From a virus, in the IMG/VR virus record IMGVR_UViG_3300025009_000386, positions 1-22,155 of that record: a stretch of DNA of 22,155 nucleotides; one strand, written 5' to 3'. Below are positions 8,355 to 16,105 of the stretch, piece after piece. Both the position numbers and the translations under genes were made by a program. The notes below the pieces were generated by a model that saw nothing but the letters and a program-made list of their open reading frames with translations, did not search any database and was not told the origin of the DNA. Within the stretch, counting starts at the first letter, position 1. Each line of letters opens with the position of its first letter.

Positions 8355-9134
8355 TTATTTATTTAATCTATACAATGCTTGTTCTACAGTTATGCCATCT
8401 TTTTTAGACATCTCTTCTGCTTTTACTCTAAGTTCTTTTTCTTTTTTAGCCATTTCGTCTTCAATGGCATCTCCAGAAGATGTTCCTAATTCTTTAGTTA
8501 GGTCAGTATTTGCTTCTGCCTCTTTTTTAAGATTTTCAAGCAATTCATTTCTTAATTCTTCGTCTTCGATTGCTTCAATCTTTCTTAGTTTAGAGCCTAT
8601 TTCTTCAGGTGTTCCAGATAAGCCAATATAATCAACTGCTTTTGCTGTATATTGAGCAACAATTAATTCTTCCGCTTTATTGGCTTCTTCTGATTCTTTA
8701 GCTAACAATTTGGCTTCAAGTTCTTCTTTTAAAACTTTAACTGATGCTAATTCGTCAACCAATACTTGCTTTTCTGCTTTTTCTGACTCTAGTGAAGCTT
8801 TGATTTCTTCAAGTTCAACATTGGCTTCAGGTTTTTTACCGAAATTTTCAACTGCTAATGCAATTTTTTCCAGTAGGGTAATTTGTTTTTCGTCCATTAT
8901 TTCTAAATTCTCCGTATTGACATCTGTGATTTCATTTAAAGCATTTTCATTACTTGTAACAGATGCACTATTATCTTCTACACTATTTGTCTGTGATGTG
9001 TTACTTTTTATAGTTGAAATAGGTATGTTATCAAAAGATATTTTCTGCAATAAATTATTTTCTTTAGGTAACATGTCTTCTATTTTTTTAATATTATTTT
9101 CTTCTTTTTGTTTAATAAATTTTTGCCAAAACAT
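8355..9134 (-). CDS. Putative capsid scaffolding protein
   Basis: A 259-residue, highly charged helical protein. Residues about 80-165 form a likely long coiled coil rich in Glu and Lys (LEEIKASLESEKAEKQ and LKEELEAKLLAKE). Residues 35-75 are Ser/Thr/Asn-rich and probably disordered, and a short basic helical end follows. Scaffolds of this type drive procapsid assembly and are then cleaved or ejected. Position directly between the ClpP-type protease and the decoration gene supports the call, as the protease usually processes the scaffold. The start ATG overlaps the protease stop codon. No sequence motif is diagnostic, so the function is inferred. Confidence 0.7.
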   Translation of the reverse strand: MFWQKFIKQKEENNIKKIEDMLPKENNLLQKISFDNIPISTIKSNTSQTNSVEDNSASVTSNENALNEITDVNTENLEIMDEKQITLLEKIALAVENFGKKPEANVELEEIKASLESEKAEKQVLVDELASVKVLKEELEAKLLAKESEEANKAEELIVAQYTAKAVDYIGLSGTPEEIGSKLRKIEAIEDEELRNELLENLKKEAEANTDLTKELGTSSGDAIEDEMAKKEKELRVKAEEMSKKDGITVEQALYRLNK

Positions 9135-9760
9135 TAGCTCACCTCTTCGTTTGGATATGTTTCAGGGTCTTCCTTCGGCTCTGTTTCTATATTTGCTTGT
9201 TTCCATTTAAGCAATAAGTCATCCATATTTTTTAATTTATTTATTCCGCCAACTTCATTAAAGAATCCCATCTTTACTGCATCTTCACCAAAGAATGATA
9301 AATCTGCATTAAAATTGTCCTTTATAAGACCTTTTGTATATCCAGATTTCCTTTTGGCTGCTTTGTCACATTTATCATAAACAAACTTATCAGCCATTTG
9401 ATTCAATAGTTTTGATTCTGATTCTACATCTGCTGCCTTGCCCCAAGCACAACCACTAGGCTGATGAATCATAAACTCGGTATTTGGACCTATGAATCTC
9501 AGTCCATCAGAGCCAGACATTGCTAATGCTGCTCCACATGATGCAACTACGCCTGTTGCAACTGTCATTATTGGTTTTTCACTAGTATCTATACAATCTA
9601 AAATTTCCGCAAGGGCTGAGACATAACCTCCAAAAGAGTTTACCTCAATTGGAATTATTGGTTGCTCGCTATCATGTATCATCCTAAATACTCTAACAAA
9701 ATAATCTGATGTAATCGGATGGAATGGATAATTAAATCTAATATATTGTATTTCTGCCAT
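9134..9760 (-). CDS. ClpP-type prohead protease
   Basis: A 208-residue serine protease of the ClpP/crotonase fold that processes head proteins during capsid maturation. The oxyanion strand is NSFGGYVSALAEI (residues 41-53, family NSpGG). The catalytic serine is Ser74 in VVASCGAALAMSG and the catalytic histidine is His99 in FMIHQPSG, 25 residues later as in ClpP. An Asp at about residue 153 (NADLSFFGEDAVKMG) could complete the triad. The last 35 residues are charged and Pro-rich. The catalytic residues are all present, so the enzyme looks active. The stop codon overlaps the scaffold start, suggesting coupled synthesis of enzyme and likely substrate. Confidence 0.92.
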   Translation of the reverse strand: MAEIQYIRFNYPFHPITSDYFVRVFRMIHDSEQPIIPIEVNSFGGYVSALAEILDCIDTSEKPIMTVATGVVASCGAALAMSGSDGLRFIGPNTEFMIHQPSGCAWGKAADVESESKLLNQMADKFVYDKCDKAAKRKSGYTKGLIKDNFNADLSFFGEDAVKMGFFNEVGGINKLKNMDDLLLKWKQANIETEPKEDPETYPNEEVS

Positions 9761-9761
9761 T

Positions 9762-9809
9762 TTAAACTCTCTTTGGTTTTGGTTTACATTTGCCTTTTGA
9801 AATTCTCAA
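9762..9809 (-). CDS. Possible 15-residue leader peptide before the protease gene
   Basis: A tiny frame starts at TTG 9809 with a good AGGAG site six bases upstream and ends at TAA, one base before the protease ATG. The peptide would be very basic (RISKGKCKPKPKRV). It could be a translational coupling leader or chance. The good ribosome site is the only evidence, and nothing like it precedes the neighbouring genes. Confidence 0.2.
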   Translation of the reverse strand: MRISKGKCKPKPKRV

Positions 9810-9845
9810 TTTTTTCTCCTAAATATATAAAAATATGATTATTTT

Positions 9846-11258
9846 TTACAGAGGAAGCCCAAACGATTCTGCTTCCCCATTTATGAAATCGCCTTCAGCA
9901 TGTTCGTCAACCGCTTGGCTGTTCCCTTTTGTATCTGAATTAGCATTTGCACTTGTGTTATTTGTGGTAGCATTTGATTTGTTAAGTTCATTTTTAAGTT
10001 TGTTGAATGAATTTTCATCAATGGTTGGAAATCCAGCTCCCATAAACTTTTTCATTAAGTAGTTGTATTGCTCTGCGTTTCCTATACTTCTAATCCATTG
10101 TCCTGCTGACTGAATAAGTAGCGCAGCTTCTATATTTAATAATTCAGATAAGTTTTCATGCTGTAGATAAGGCAATTTATCATATTTTATATTGTTTACT
10201 TCTAATAATATCGGTATTAGTTTTTTATTAACTTGGTATTTTATAATATCCATTAAAGATGCAACAAATGATGAAAATATTCTTATTTTAGGTTGAATCA
10301 ATCCACCTGTTCCACCAGACTTTAATCCCAATAATAGGAAATCACTTAATAGGTTTGTTGCAATATATCTATCACATCTGTCAATGATTAAACTTGTATC
10401 TTTTGTTAAATCTCCTTCTATTTTTAGAGTATCTAAATCATAATATTCTTCAGAAGGGAATAACATACATGTGTCTTTGGCATTAGAGATATTAGACAAT
10501 GATTTCTTTAATTTTTCTAATAAGTCAACGACTTTTGGTTCTTTGGAAGATAACATAGTGGCTGGAACTTTTGCTACAATGTTTCCTCTTGCATCTTTAC
10601 TAACTCTGATTCTTTCTTGGCTTTCAATGAATTTCTTTGTATAATATGCAGGAAAACAATTTCTCGTTAGGGCTATTCCTTCATAAGAGCCATCTACATC
10701 ATCTAATTTACAGTGAAGTAATTTATTATACGGAATAGTATATTTATTTAAGTTATTAGGGTCTTGTTGGACTATCCCATTTATGTTATCATTATTATCA
10801 ACAATCCATTCATATGTTGTTGAGGCTAATCTTTTAGCTAATTTTTTAAGAACATATCTTCCGTCTTTTTTTCTTTTCTTTAAAACTATTTCAGATAAAG
10901 AAAATCCATAAGTAAACATTGAACCCAATGTAAATTTTACAAACTCAGAAAAATCGCCCTCTAAATCTTCAAATAAATTTTCTCTTATGAATTCAGAAGC
11001 TTTTCTATCTCGTAATGAATCGCTTCCTTCTTTAACGCTCCATTCTCCTTTAGCACCCAAAATGGTAGTCATTTTATAGTTAGCACCTATAAATGGGTCA
11101 TTAACGACCATCTCTTTATACCATTTATATTTTTTATCGCCACGCAATAACTCTAAAGTTTCATCATCTATCTTGATATTACCAGAGCCACCATAGGAAA
11201 ATGATTTTATGCCTATTTCGCCTATTTCTGATATATAATCTTTTTGTTTAGTTGGCAT
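9846..11258 (-). CDS. Portal protein (DUF935/Mu gp29-like)
   Basis: A 470-residue protein between large terminase and head protease, the portal slot. Portals form the dodecameric DNA gate and bind the terminase. Seen: an N-terminal FIGANYKMTTILGAKGEW segment, the part GSMFTYGFSLSEIVLKKRKK typical of gp29/DUF935 portals (family pattern: GfSvsEivW), then a central IPYNKLLHCKLDD stretch and ANLL-type helices (IATNLLSDFLLLG). The C-terminus is Asn/Ser/Thr-rich and probably flexible. Size fits the family. The start is ATG at 11258, 11 bp after the terminase stop. No truncation is seen. Confidence 0.86.
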   Translation of the reverse strand: MPTKQKDYISEIGEIGIKSFSYGGSGNIKIDDETLELLRGDKKYKWYKEMVVNDPFIGANYKMTTILGAKGEWSVKEGSDSLRDRKASEFIRENLFEDLEGDFSEFVKFTLGSMFTYGFSLSEIVLKKRKKDGRYVLKKLAKRLASTTYEWIVDNNDNINGIVQQDPNNLNKYTIPYNKLLHCKLDDVDGSYEGIALTRNCFPAYYTKKFIESQERIRVSKDARGNIVAKVPATMLSSKEPKVVDLLEKLKKSLSNISNAKDTCMLFPSEEYYDLDTLKIEGDLTKDTSLIIDRCDRYIATNLLSDFLLLGLKSGGTGGLIQPKIRIFSSFVASLMDIIKYQVNKKLIPILLEVNNIKYDKLPYLQHENLSELLNIEAALLIQSAGQWIRSIGNAEQYNYLMKKFMGAGFPTIDENSFNKLKNELNKSNATTNNTSANANSDTKGNSQAVDEHAEGDFINGEAESFGLPL

Positions 11259-11269
11259 ATTTCTTCCTA

Positions 11270-13045
11270 TTAACTAAATACTGAGAATGAAAAATTATTT
11301 GCTGCGAATAATAAATCTGAATTTGTTCTTGCTGTTGCCATCAATAATGAAGACAATTCATCTGGAGATTTCTTTAATACTTTTTTTAATTCATCGTTTG
11401 ATATAACTTGAATTTGATTTTTAGCATTTTTCTTATAGACCATTGCAGCCAATGCTTTTTTTAAATCTTCTGAGAACTTTAATAATATTGGAGGCTTTTC
11501 TGAATTTCTTGGGTCGAGCATTTCTCTCAACCTCCACATATTTTCATCTCTCTTACAGTAAAACTGTTTTTTTAAATCTTCTGTTTCTTTAACCTGTTCA
11601 CTGGTAATTGCGTTTTCGTATCCGCAACCTCCACCAGATTGTATTTTTATAATAGGTAAGTTATAATCAGAAATACATATATCTGCTATTGGATTACCTA
11701 TTGCATCTCTTTCAATTCTTATTTCTTTTGGCTTATATGTTTCATAAACTTCTTTTATTTTTTCAATCAACGGTCTTGCAGATAAGTTAAATTGTTCTCT
11801 GTATATTTCTTTGTTTCCGTTTAATATTGAGATACTTGAGTTATCTGCTCCTAATCCTGCTGCAACGTCAACTCCCATTATTATGTCGCCAACTATATGT
11901 TTATCAGGATTATTGTAATTGTTGAAAGATTGAATATACCAATCATAAGGGAATAAAGAAGCGTCATTTTCGTCTGGGAATTCTGCTAAAACCCTTGTCT
12001 TGAATTCGTAGTGTTGTGGGTTCATGCCACAAGAGAACAATTCATCATATACTTCAAAGGGATTTACAATATGTGTGCAGAATGGTAATACTATTTTTGC
12101 TATTTGTTTATGAAGAGAATCTTGAGCTGGAGTTTTTATTTTTTTATGAGGAAATACTTCTTTTATTTTTACTTCAAGCTCTTCAATTGAGTTTATATTA
12201 AGTGGAGCAAAATCAGATATATTGGTTTCTTTATATTTTGTGATAACATATCTGTCAATTTTATTTCGCCAATAAGATTTATCGTTTTCTTCTTTTAAAT
12301 AATCTTCTAATTTTAAATCTAGTTCTATAAAAACATGTGTCTGGAAAGCAGATATGTGAACTTTGTGATATGTGGAGTTGTTTCCAAATGATTCGTAAAA
12401 CTGTCCACTTTTTCCATCTGGTAATGTAGTGTTGCCTATCATTACCTGTTTTACTATTGCCCCAGACTTTGTTATTCCTTTAAAATCAGAATAAGCCGTC
12501 TCTGTAACGCCTTGTGCTTCATCATAGATAACCAAAACATAAGTTCCATGCTTTCCTGATAGTTGGTTATCTTTTTTGTTAGATGTTACACCTTTTATAT
12601 AATCTTTTTTTCTATTAGGTAAAGATATTTGAGCTACATTTCTGTCTCCAGATACTTTGCCTACAAATTTTACACCTTCACCAAATTTTTCAGTTATATG
12701 TGTGTTTGCTGATTCTATGAATTGACATACTTGAGAAAATATATTGTCTCTTACTTGGTCAAATGATGGAGCTGTAAATATTATTATTACATTCCTATCT
12801 GGATTAGGGTCTAAATAACAAAAGAAAAACCAAAGTATTAAAGCTGACAAGATATATGATTTTCCCGAAGAATTGCAAGACCTGATAGATACTTTTTCAA
12901 AATCTCTTATCGCATCTATTATCTGTTTTTGGTGGATTGGGAGCTTTATTCCTAACACTTCTTCTAAAAATAAATTAGGGTATTCTCTCCAAACAGGTCT
13001 TCTCTCGTAGAAACTTATTAATTCTTTTTGTTTGTCTCTTGACAT
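11270..13045 (-). CDS. terL: Terminase large subunit
   Basis: A 591-residue packaging motor. The N-terminal ATPase has a Walker A-type loop SCNSSGKS (residues 56-63) and a Walker B motif LVIYDEAQG (residues 171-179, Asp175/Glu176). A coupling motif candidate is MIGNTT at about 202-207. The C-terminal RNase H-like nuclease begins IMGVDVAAGLGADNSS (first acidic residue Asp393), followed by a second acidic site in RIERDAIGNP (Asp447) and candidate final acidic residues near the C-terminus. All key parts are present, so it looks functional. It binds the portal and cuts concatemeric DNA. A 190-bp leader with a promoter-like extended -10 box and a dyad precedes it. The start is ATG 13045 with a weak GAGA site. 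Confidence 0.95.
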   Translation of the reverse strand: MSRDKQKELISFYERRPVWREYPNLFLEEVLGIKLPIHQKQIIDAIRDFEKVSIRSCNSSGKSYILSALILWFFFCYLDPNPDRNVIIIFTAPSFDQVRDNIFSQVCQFIESANTHITEKFGEGVKFVGKVSGDRNVAQISLPNRKKDYIKGVTSNKKDNQLSGKHGTYVLVIYDEAQGVTETAYSDFKGITKSGAIVKQVMIGNTTLPDGKSGQFYESFGNNSTYHKVHISAFQTHVFIELDLKLEDYLKEENDKSYWRNKIDRYVITKYKETNISDFAPLNINSIEELEVKIKEVFPHKKIKTPAQDSLHKQIAKIVLPFCTHIVNPFEVYDELFSCGMNPQHYEFKTRVLAEFPDENDASLFPYDWYIQSFNNYNNPDKHIVGDIIMGVDVAAGLGADNSSISILNGNKEIYREQFNLSARPLIEKIKEVYETYKPKEIRIERDAIGNPIADICISDYNLPIIKIQSGGGCGYENAITSEQVKETEDLKKQFYCKRDENMWRLREMLDPRNSEKPPILLKFSEDLKKALAAMVYKKNAKNQIQVISNDELKKVLKKSPDELSSLLMATARTNSDLLFAANNFSFSVFS

Positions 13046-13110
13046 ACATTCTCGATATGTTATAATAAAAATGGAAAAGTGAAGAAGGAATATAATTTAA
13101 ATATATGTAC

Positions 13111-13127
13111 AAATGATATAATCATTT
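13111..13127. repeat. Perfect dyad in the terminase leader
   Basis: AAATGAT-ATA-ATCATTT: seven-base perfect arms with a three-base centre, flanked on both sides by ATGTAC/GTAC. It lies between the promoter-like element and the terminase start, as an operator would, but it is AT-rich and could be chance. Confidence 0.35.
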
Positions 13128-13193
13128 TATGTACCAGTTTATTCCCTCATTTTCACAAATATTCCAAATAAAATATTTTACCCTCTATTATAT

Positions 13194-13216
13194 ATTATAG
13201 CATGTTTTTTATAAAA
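13194..13216 (-). promoter_or_regulatory. Extended -10 promoter upstream of terminase
   Basis: The minus strand reads ATGC then TATAAT (13199-13194), an extended -10 box, preceded by an A-rich tract. No -35 match is visible. Nearly the same element stands upstream of 14931 and at 18954, and the bases downstream of the -10 also match between this copy and the one at 14969. It would drive the packaging, head and tail genes. Confidence 0.55.
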
Positions 13217-13234
13217 GGTGCTATATATTTTATT

Positions 13235-13546
13235 TTATTTTTTATTATTTAACTTAAATGCTTTCATAGTGTAGAATTTTTCCATAATTATTTTTTTATT
13301 ATTTATGGATGAATTTTCAAAATATCTTTTTATGCAATATATTGGGATTGAAAAATCTGTTATATCTAAATTGTTTTTTAATATATATGATTTACATTCG
13401 GTACATAATACCACTGTGTTGCTTTGTAAGTATTTTTTATCTGGGTTAATTCTGTGAAGATGTTTGTTTTCATATCTATCTAAATATAATCCACACAAAA
13501 AACAATGTCTTGTATTGTTCTTTAGCTTATTCTTCTTACCAGCCAC
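13235..13546 (-). CDS. HNH-like zinc-binding protein
   Basis: A 103-residue basic protein with two cysteine pairs and a histidine core arranged as in HNH nucleases: HCFLCG (residues 14-19), then ENKHLHRINPDKKYLQ and NTVVLCTECKSYI. The H-x-H-R-I followed by an Asn and then C-x-x-C matches the beta-beta-alpha-metal fold. HNH proteins next to terminase genes often assist DNA cleavage at packaging. The start is GTG at 13546 with an AAAGGAG site, overlapping the end of the HU-domain gene. The catalytic His looks present, but the spacing is not textbook, so it might be only a zinc finger. Confidence 0.6.
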   Translation of the reverse strand: MAGKKNKLKNNTRHCFLCGLYLDRYENKHLHRINPDKKYLQSNTVVLCTECKSYILKNNLDITDFSIPIYCIKRYFENSSINNKKIIMEKFYTMKAFKLNNKK

Positions 13547-14462
13547 TTCTCTCCTTTACGATATAGTCCTCAATCATATCTTCAACATTTAAATCAGATA
13601 ATTTATCCATTCTTGTATGTACCCACTTAAAACCATTATTAAATACAATATCAGTAGCTTTGTCTATTTTAAATACTATTCCAGCGTCAGTTATTATAAA
13701 GCTTCCAAACCCATTTAAATAAACATTTCTTCCGCTATTTAATTCAGATATTACATATTTTATAAAGGATATAATAGTTTTATCAACCTGTCTTGAATAA
13801 ATATTGTATTTTTTAGATATGAATTCTTGTATTGATTTACTTGAAGATTTTTGAATATGATTTGAATTATTAGTATTGTTTTCTATTATATTTAAACTTT
13901 TATATAACTTTTCTCTTAATTTGTCAGGTATAAATAGATTGTATTCAGCTTTATGTGTATTTATTATGTTAAATCCATTATTATCTTTAGATATTTCTTC
14001 TATATATTCTTTATTAATATAAAAGTAATGCTTAAAACCCACTGTTTTATTATCTTTTAAATGCCTCAGTGTTCCCAATAAATACATATAAATTATATAT
14101 TCTATCAGCGTTCTATCGAATTTAAGCTCAAAATATCTTAATAATGAATAAAAGCAATGCTCTGTTATTTCTTTGGGTATTTCTATTTTATATTGCTGAT
14201 AATATTTATTCTTGCATAAATGCTTTCTGTGTTTTTTTAAATTCCTTTTATGCCTTGCGTTTAAATATATATATAACTGATTCCTAAGTATTTTAGTATA
14301 ATCGCCATACGTTTGCTTGATGCACATCTCGTAGAATAGCTTATCGTGGAGCATTGTTTTTTCTCTATTTTTATATGTATCAATCATGTGAGGTAGGTAT
14401 ATTTTACAAAGTTCTGTTATCTCATCATTCCATTTTTGTTTTGTTTTAGAGACCCTGCACAT
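13536..14462 (-). CDS. Unknown N-terminal domain fused to HU/IHF-like DNA-binding domain
   Basis: A 308-residue basic protein in the place where a small terminase subunit is expected. Residues about 208-282 look like an HU/IHF fold: helices SIQEFISKKYN and QVDKTIISFIKYVISELNSG, then the family signature NVYLNGFGSFIITDAG (HU: kvelrGFGtF). The first 200 residues are helical and Lys/Tyr-rich with no family I recognise; a possible helix-turn-helix may lie around residues 35-75. Low-complexity Asn/Ser at 195-209 forms the linker. It starts at ATG 14462 with AGGAGT and overlaps both neighbours. DNA binding is well supported; a role in choosing the packaging site is inference. Confidence 0.65.
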   Translation of the reverse strand: MCRVSKTKQKWNDEITELCKIYLPHMIDTYKNREKTMLHDKLFYEMCIKQTYGDYTKILRNQLYIYLNARHKRNLKKHRKHLCKNKYYQQYKIEIPKEITEHCFYSLLRYFELKFDRTLIEYIIYMYLLGTLRHLKDNKTVGFKHYFYINKEYIEEISKDNNGFNIINTHKAEYNLFIPDKLREKLYKSLNIIENNTNNSNHIQKSSSKSIQEFISKKYNIYSRQVDKTIISFIKYVISELNSGRNVYLNGFGSFIITDAGIVFKIDKATDIVFNNGFKWVHTRMDKLSDLNVEDMIEDYIVKERSGW

Positions 14463-14931
14463 TTTTACTCCTGATATATTTATATAAATCTTTAGAGAAT
14501 AATTCAGATTCTTTCCATTTTTTCATAGAATAGTTATTTTCAAGATATGATAAAGGTTTTTCTTTTTTAATATCTGCTGTTTTCCAATACTCTGAATTGG
14601 GATTATATTTCTTTATAACAAACCACTTAGCTATTTGTTTTTCTATATCATTTATCCAGCTTATATCTGTGTCGGTTAGTTTTTTTAATAAGTTTAATTC
14701 ATTCTTAGTCAGGGCAATATGCAACACATCGGAACGCCTTTTAAACTTTAATATATATGCTTCTTCTACTTTCAAATATTTTTCATATATCTCTGAGAAT
14801 TGGTCTTCCAAGTCTTCTCTTTTTATTTTTAATATAAACTTTCCAGTGGATGATAATAGCTCAAATATTTCAGAGGATGGGTTCATAATGTTCATTTCTT
14901 TTATTTTTATTATTATTTTATAAGAAAGCAT
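14446..14931 (-). CDS. Unknown 161-residue protein, first gene of late operon
   Basis: An open frame extends upstream to 15018, but the internal ATG at 14931 (MLSYKIII) has a perfect GGAGG five bases upstream and lies just after the predicted transcription start, so I choose it. The product is helical and charged, with a middle part VEEAYILKFKRRSDVLHIAL and LTKNELNLLKKLTDTDISW, and a basic C-terminus. No family is recognised. Its place before the HU-domain protein and terminase suggests a DNA packaging or regulatory role; a small terminase subunit is possible but has no motif support. It overlaps the next gene by 17 bp. Confidence 0.7.
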   Translation of the reverse strand: MLSYKIIIKIKEMNIMNPSSEIFELLSSTGKFILKIKREDLEDQFSEIYEKYLKVEEAYILKFKRRSDVLHIALTKNELNLLKKLTDTDISWINDIEKQIAKWFVIKKYNPNSEYWKTADIKKEKPLSYLENNYSMKKWKESELFSKDLYKYIRSKNVQGL

Positions 14932-14968
14932 ATCATCCTCCAAACACAAAAATATATCTCTATAATAT

Positions 14969-14998
14969 ATTATAACATATTTTTTATAAAAATTGTAA
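14969..14998 (-). promoter_or_regulatory. Promoter for the minus-strand late operon
   Basis: TATAAT at 14974-14969 preceded by TGT (extended -10), with TTACAA 18 bp upstream (14998-14993). Transcription would start near 14962, about 30 nt before the ATG at 14931. The sequence from -30 to +10 is almost identical to the element before the terminase gene. Confidence 0.65.
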
Positions 14999-15011
14999 TA
15001 CGCAACATATA

Positions 15012-15040
15012 TTGACAAAACAAATTGATAATGCTATATT
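15012..15040 (+). promoter_or_regulatory. Strong sigma70 promoter for the plus-strand operon
   Basis: TTGACA (15012-15017), a 17-bp spacer, and TATATT (15035-15040) preceded by TGC, an extended -10. Start of transcription is expected near 15047, about 36 nt before the first ATG. It is divergent from, and within 40 bp of, the late promoter, so one regulator could control both. Confidence 0.8.
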
Positions 15041-15082
15041 TATTTATAGGCAAAGATTATTAAACAAAGAGGAGTTTTTAAA

Positions 15083-15553
15083 ATGAGCGAATTGACTTAT
15101 ATTGAACAGCTAGAAGACGAAAACACCGCATTAAAAGAACAGCTTGCTAATAAATGTAAAACTTGTCCTGACTGGGGAATGTCTTTGACGGTACAGGGTC
15201 TTGAAGAACAGCTTGCTAAATATGAACAAGACACTCTAAGCCTCGAAGATTATGAACAAGTAATGGATTCAATTAAAACCCCTAAATATAACGAAAAATT
15301 GGCTAATGCACTAAAAAGACCGCTGCCTTTTGAAAAAGAAACAACTTGTCCCGACTGTATTAAACTTGAAAAACAACTTGCGGAGGCGGTGAAAGTTATT
15401 GAGGATGAAGTCAAAGACCGCTGCAACATGTGCGCTGACCATTTCGGTACTAAATGTAGTGATAGTATTGCTTGCGCATCCAACAAAGAACTGGAAAATA
15501 CACAACATACTTTAAAAAGGTTTTTACAATCCCTGAAAGGCGGTGAAGAATGA
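15083..15553 (+). CDS. Unknown Cys-pair, coiled-coil protein
   Basis: First gene of the plus-strand operon, 156 residues. It begins with a heptad-like helix (YIEQLEDENTALKEQLANKC) and carries CKTCPDW, TCPDCIKLEKQLAEAV and CNMCADHFGTKCSDSIAC. These look like zinc-binding or disulfide clusters alternating with coiled coils. The LKEQLA / LEEQLA / LEKQLAEA repeats suggest internal duplication. Related Cys-x-x-Cys and coiled-coil pieces recur in the later genes of the operon. The function is unknown; early phage operons of this type often encode host-takeover or anti-defence factors, but nothing here shows that. The start is ATG 15083 with GAGGAG. Confidence 0.75.
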   Translation: MSELTYIEQLEDENTALKEQLANKCKTCPDWGMSLTVQGLEEQLAKYEQDTLSLEDYEQVMDSIKTPKYNEKLANALKRPLPFEKETTCPDCIKLEKQLAEAVKVIEDEVKDRCNMCADHFGTKCSDSIACASNKELENTQHTLKRFLQSLKGGEE

Positions 15554-15753
15554 GTAAAGCAATAATAAAATGTCCTTATTGTGGACATGAAATAAAAAAT
15601 GGTTTTGATTATGGAGAAGATAGCGTTTTGAAAGAATGCGAAGAATTAGAAGATATTGAATGCCCCGTCTGCTTAAAAATATTTGATGCTGTAGTTGATG
15701 AAATTATTGCAAAAATAAGCACTTATAAACGGGAGGGCTGTAAAAGTGAATAA
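15550..15753 (+). CDS. Small zinc-ribbon protein
   Basis: A 67-residue protein starting MSKAIIKCPYCGHEI, with a second pair in ECPVCLKIFDAVVDEI. The two CPxC knuckles about 30 residues apart form a likely zinc ribbon, and an amphipathic helix follows. Its ATG overlaps the previous stop (ATGA), so translation is coupled. Small zinc ribbons in phages usually bind nucleic acid or a host protein; the target is unknown. Confidence 0.75.
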   Translation: MSKAIIKCPYCGHEIKNGFDYGEDSVLKECEELEDIECPVCLKIFDAVVDEIIAKISTYKREGCKSE

Positions 15754-16105
15754 ATGTCAATATTACGATATAAAGTGTTACCAAGATGATTACAGACTGG
15801 CTACTAAAGGTTTATCATACACACCAGTTAATTGTGAATTAAGACCAAACTGCTATTATAAACAACTCCAAAAAGCAAAAGCAGAAATATCTATCCAGAA
15901 AAAAACAGGAGAATTTTGCCAAGATTGCAAAACAGCAGAGCAATATGAAACCATAACCGCCGAGCGTGATAGATATAAAAAGGCTTTGGAAAAAGTTAAA
16001 AATTTGCTAAATAATTTTAATAATATGGATTTAGACCCAGCTATTTATAATGCTAATGAAGCATTTAACATAGCAAAACAATCTTTGGAGGAGGTTAAGG
16101 AATAA
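15746..16105 (+). CDS. Unknown Cys-rich coiled-coil protein
   Basis: A 119-residue protein starting at GTG 15746, served by GGAGG nine bases upstream and overlapping the preceding gene by 8 bp. It has an N-terminal Cys/Tyr-rich part (NKCQYYDIKCYQDDY, ELRPNCYYKQLQKAKAE), a CQDC pair, and a C-terminal helix ITAERDRYKKALEKVKNLLN ending AKQSLEEVKE. The segment TITAERDRYKKA has a close counterpart in the next gene (TITAKSERYEKA), pointing to shared modules. The type is common in phages of gut bacteria but has no known function. Confidence 0.72.
   Translation: MNKCQYYDIKCYQDDYRLATKGLSYTPVNCELRPNCYYKQLQKAKAEISIQKKTGEFCQDCKTAEQYETITAERDRYKKALEKVKNLLNNFNNMDLDPAIYNANEAFNIAKQSLEEVKE

Noticed and set aside
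8680-9210. Long plus-strand frame opposite the scaffold and protease genes
   Set aside because: Ser/Phe-rich shadow of the Glu/Lys-rich coiled-coil gene on the other strand; no ribosome site and against the operon direction.
14932-15018. Upstream start extending the first late gene to 190 residues
   Set aside because: The extension overlaps the promoter boxes and lacks a ribosome site; ATG 14931 has GGAGG at ideal spacing.
15250-15588. Minus-strand frame opposite the first plus-strand gene
   Set aside because: Antisense shadow across a well-supported promoter-linked gene, with no start signals.
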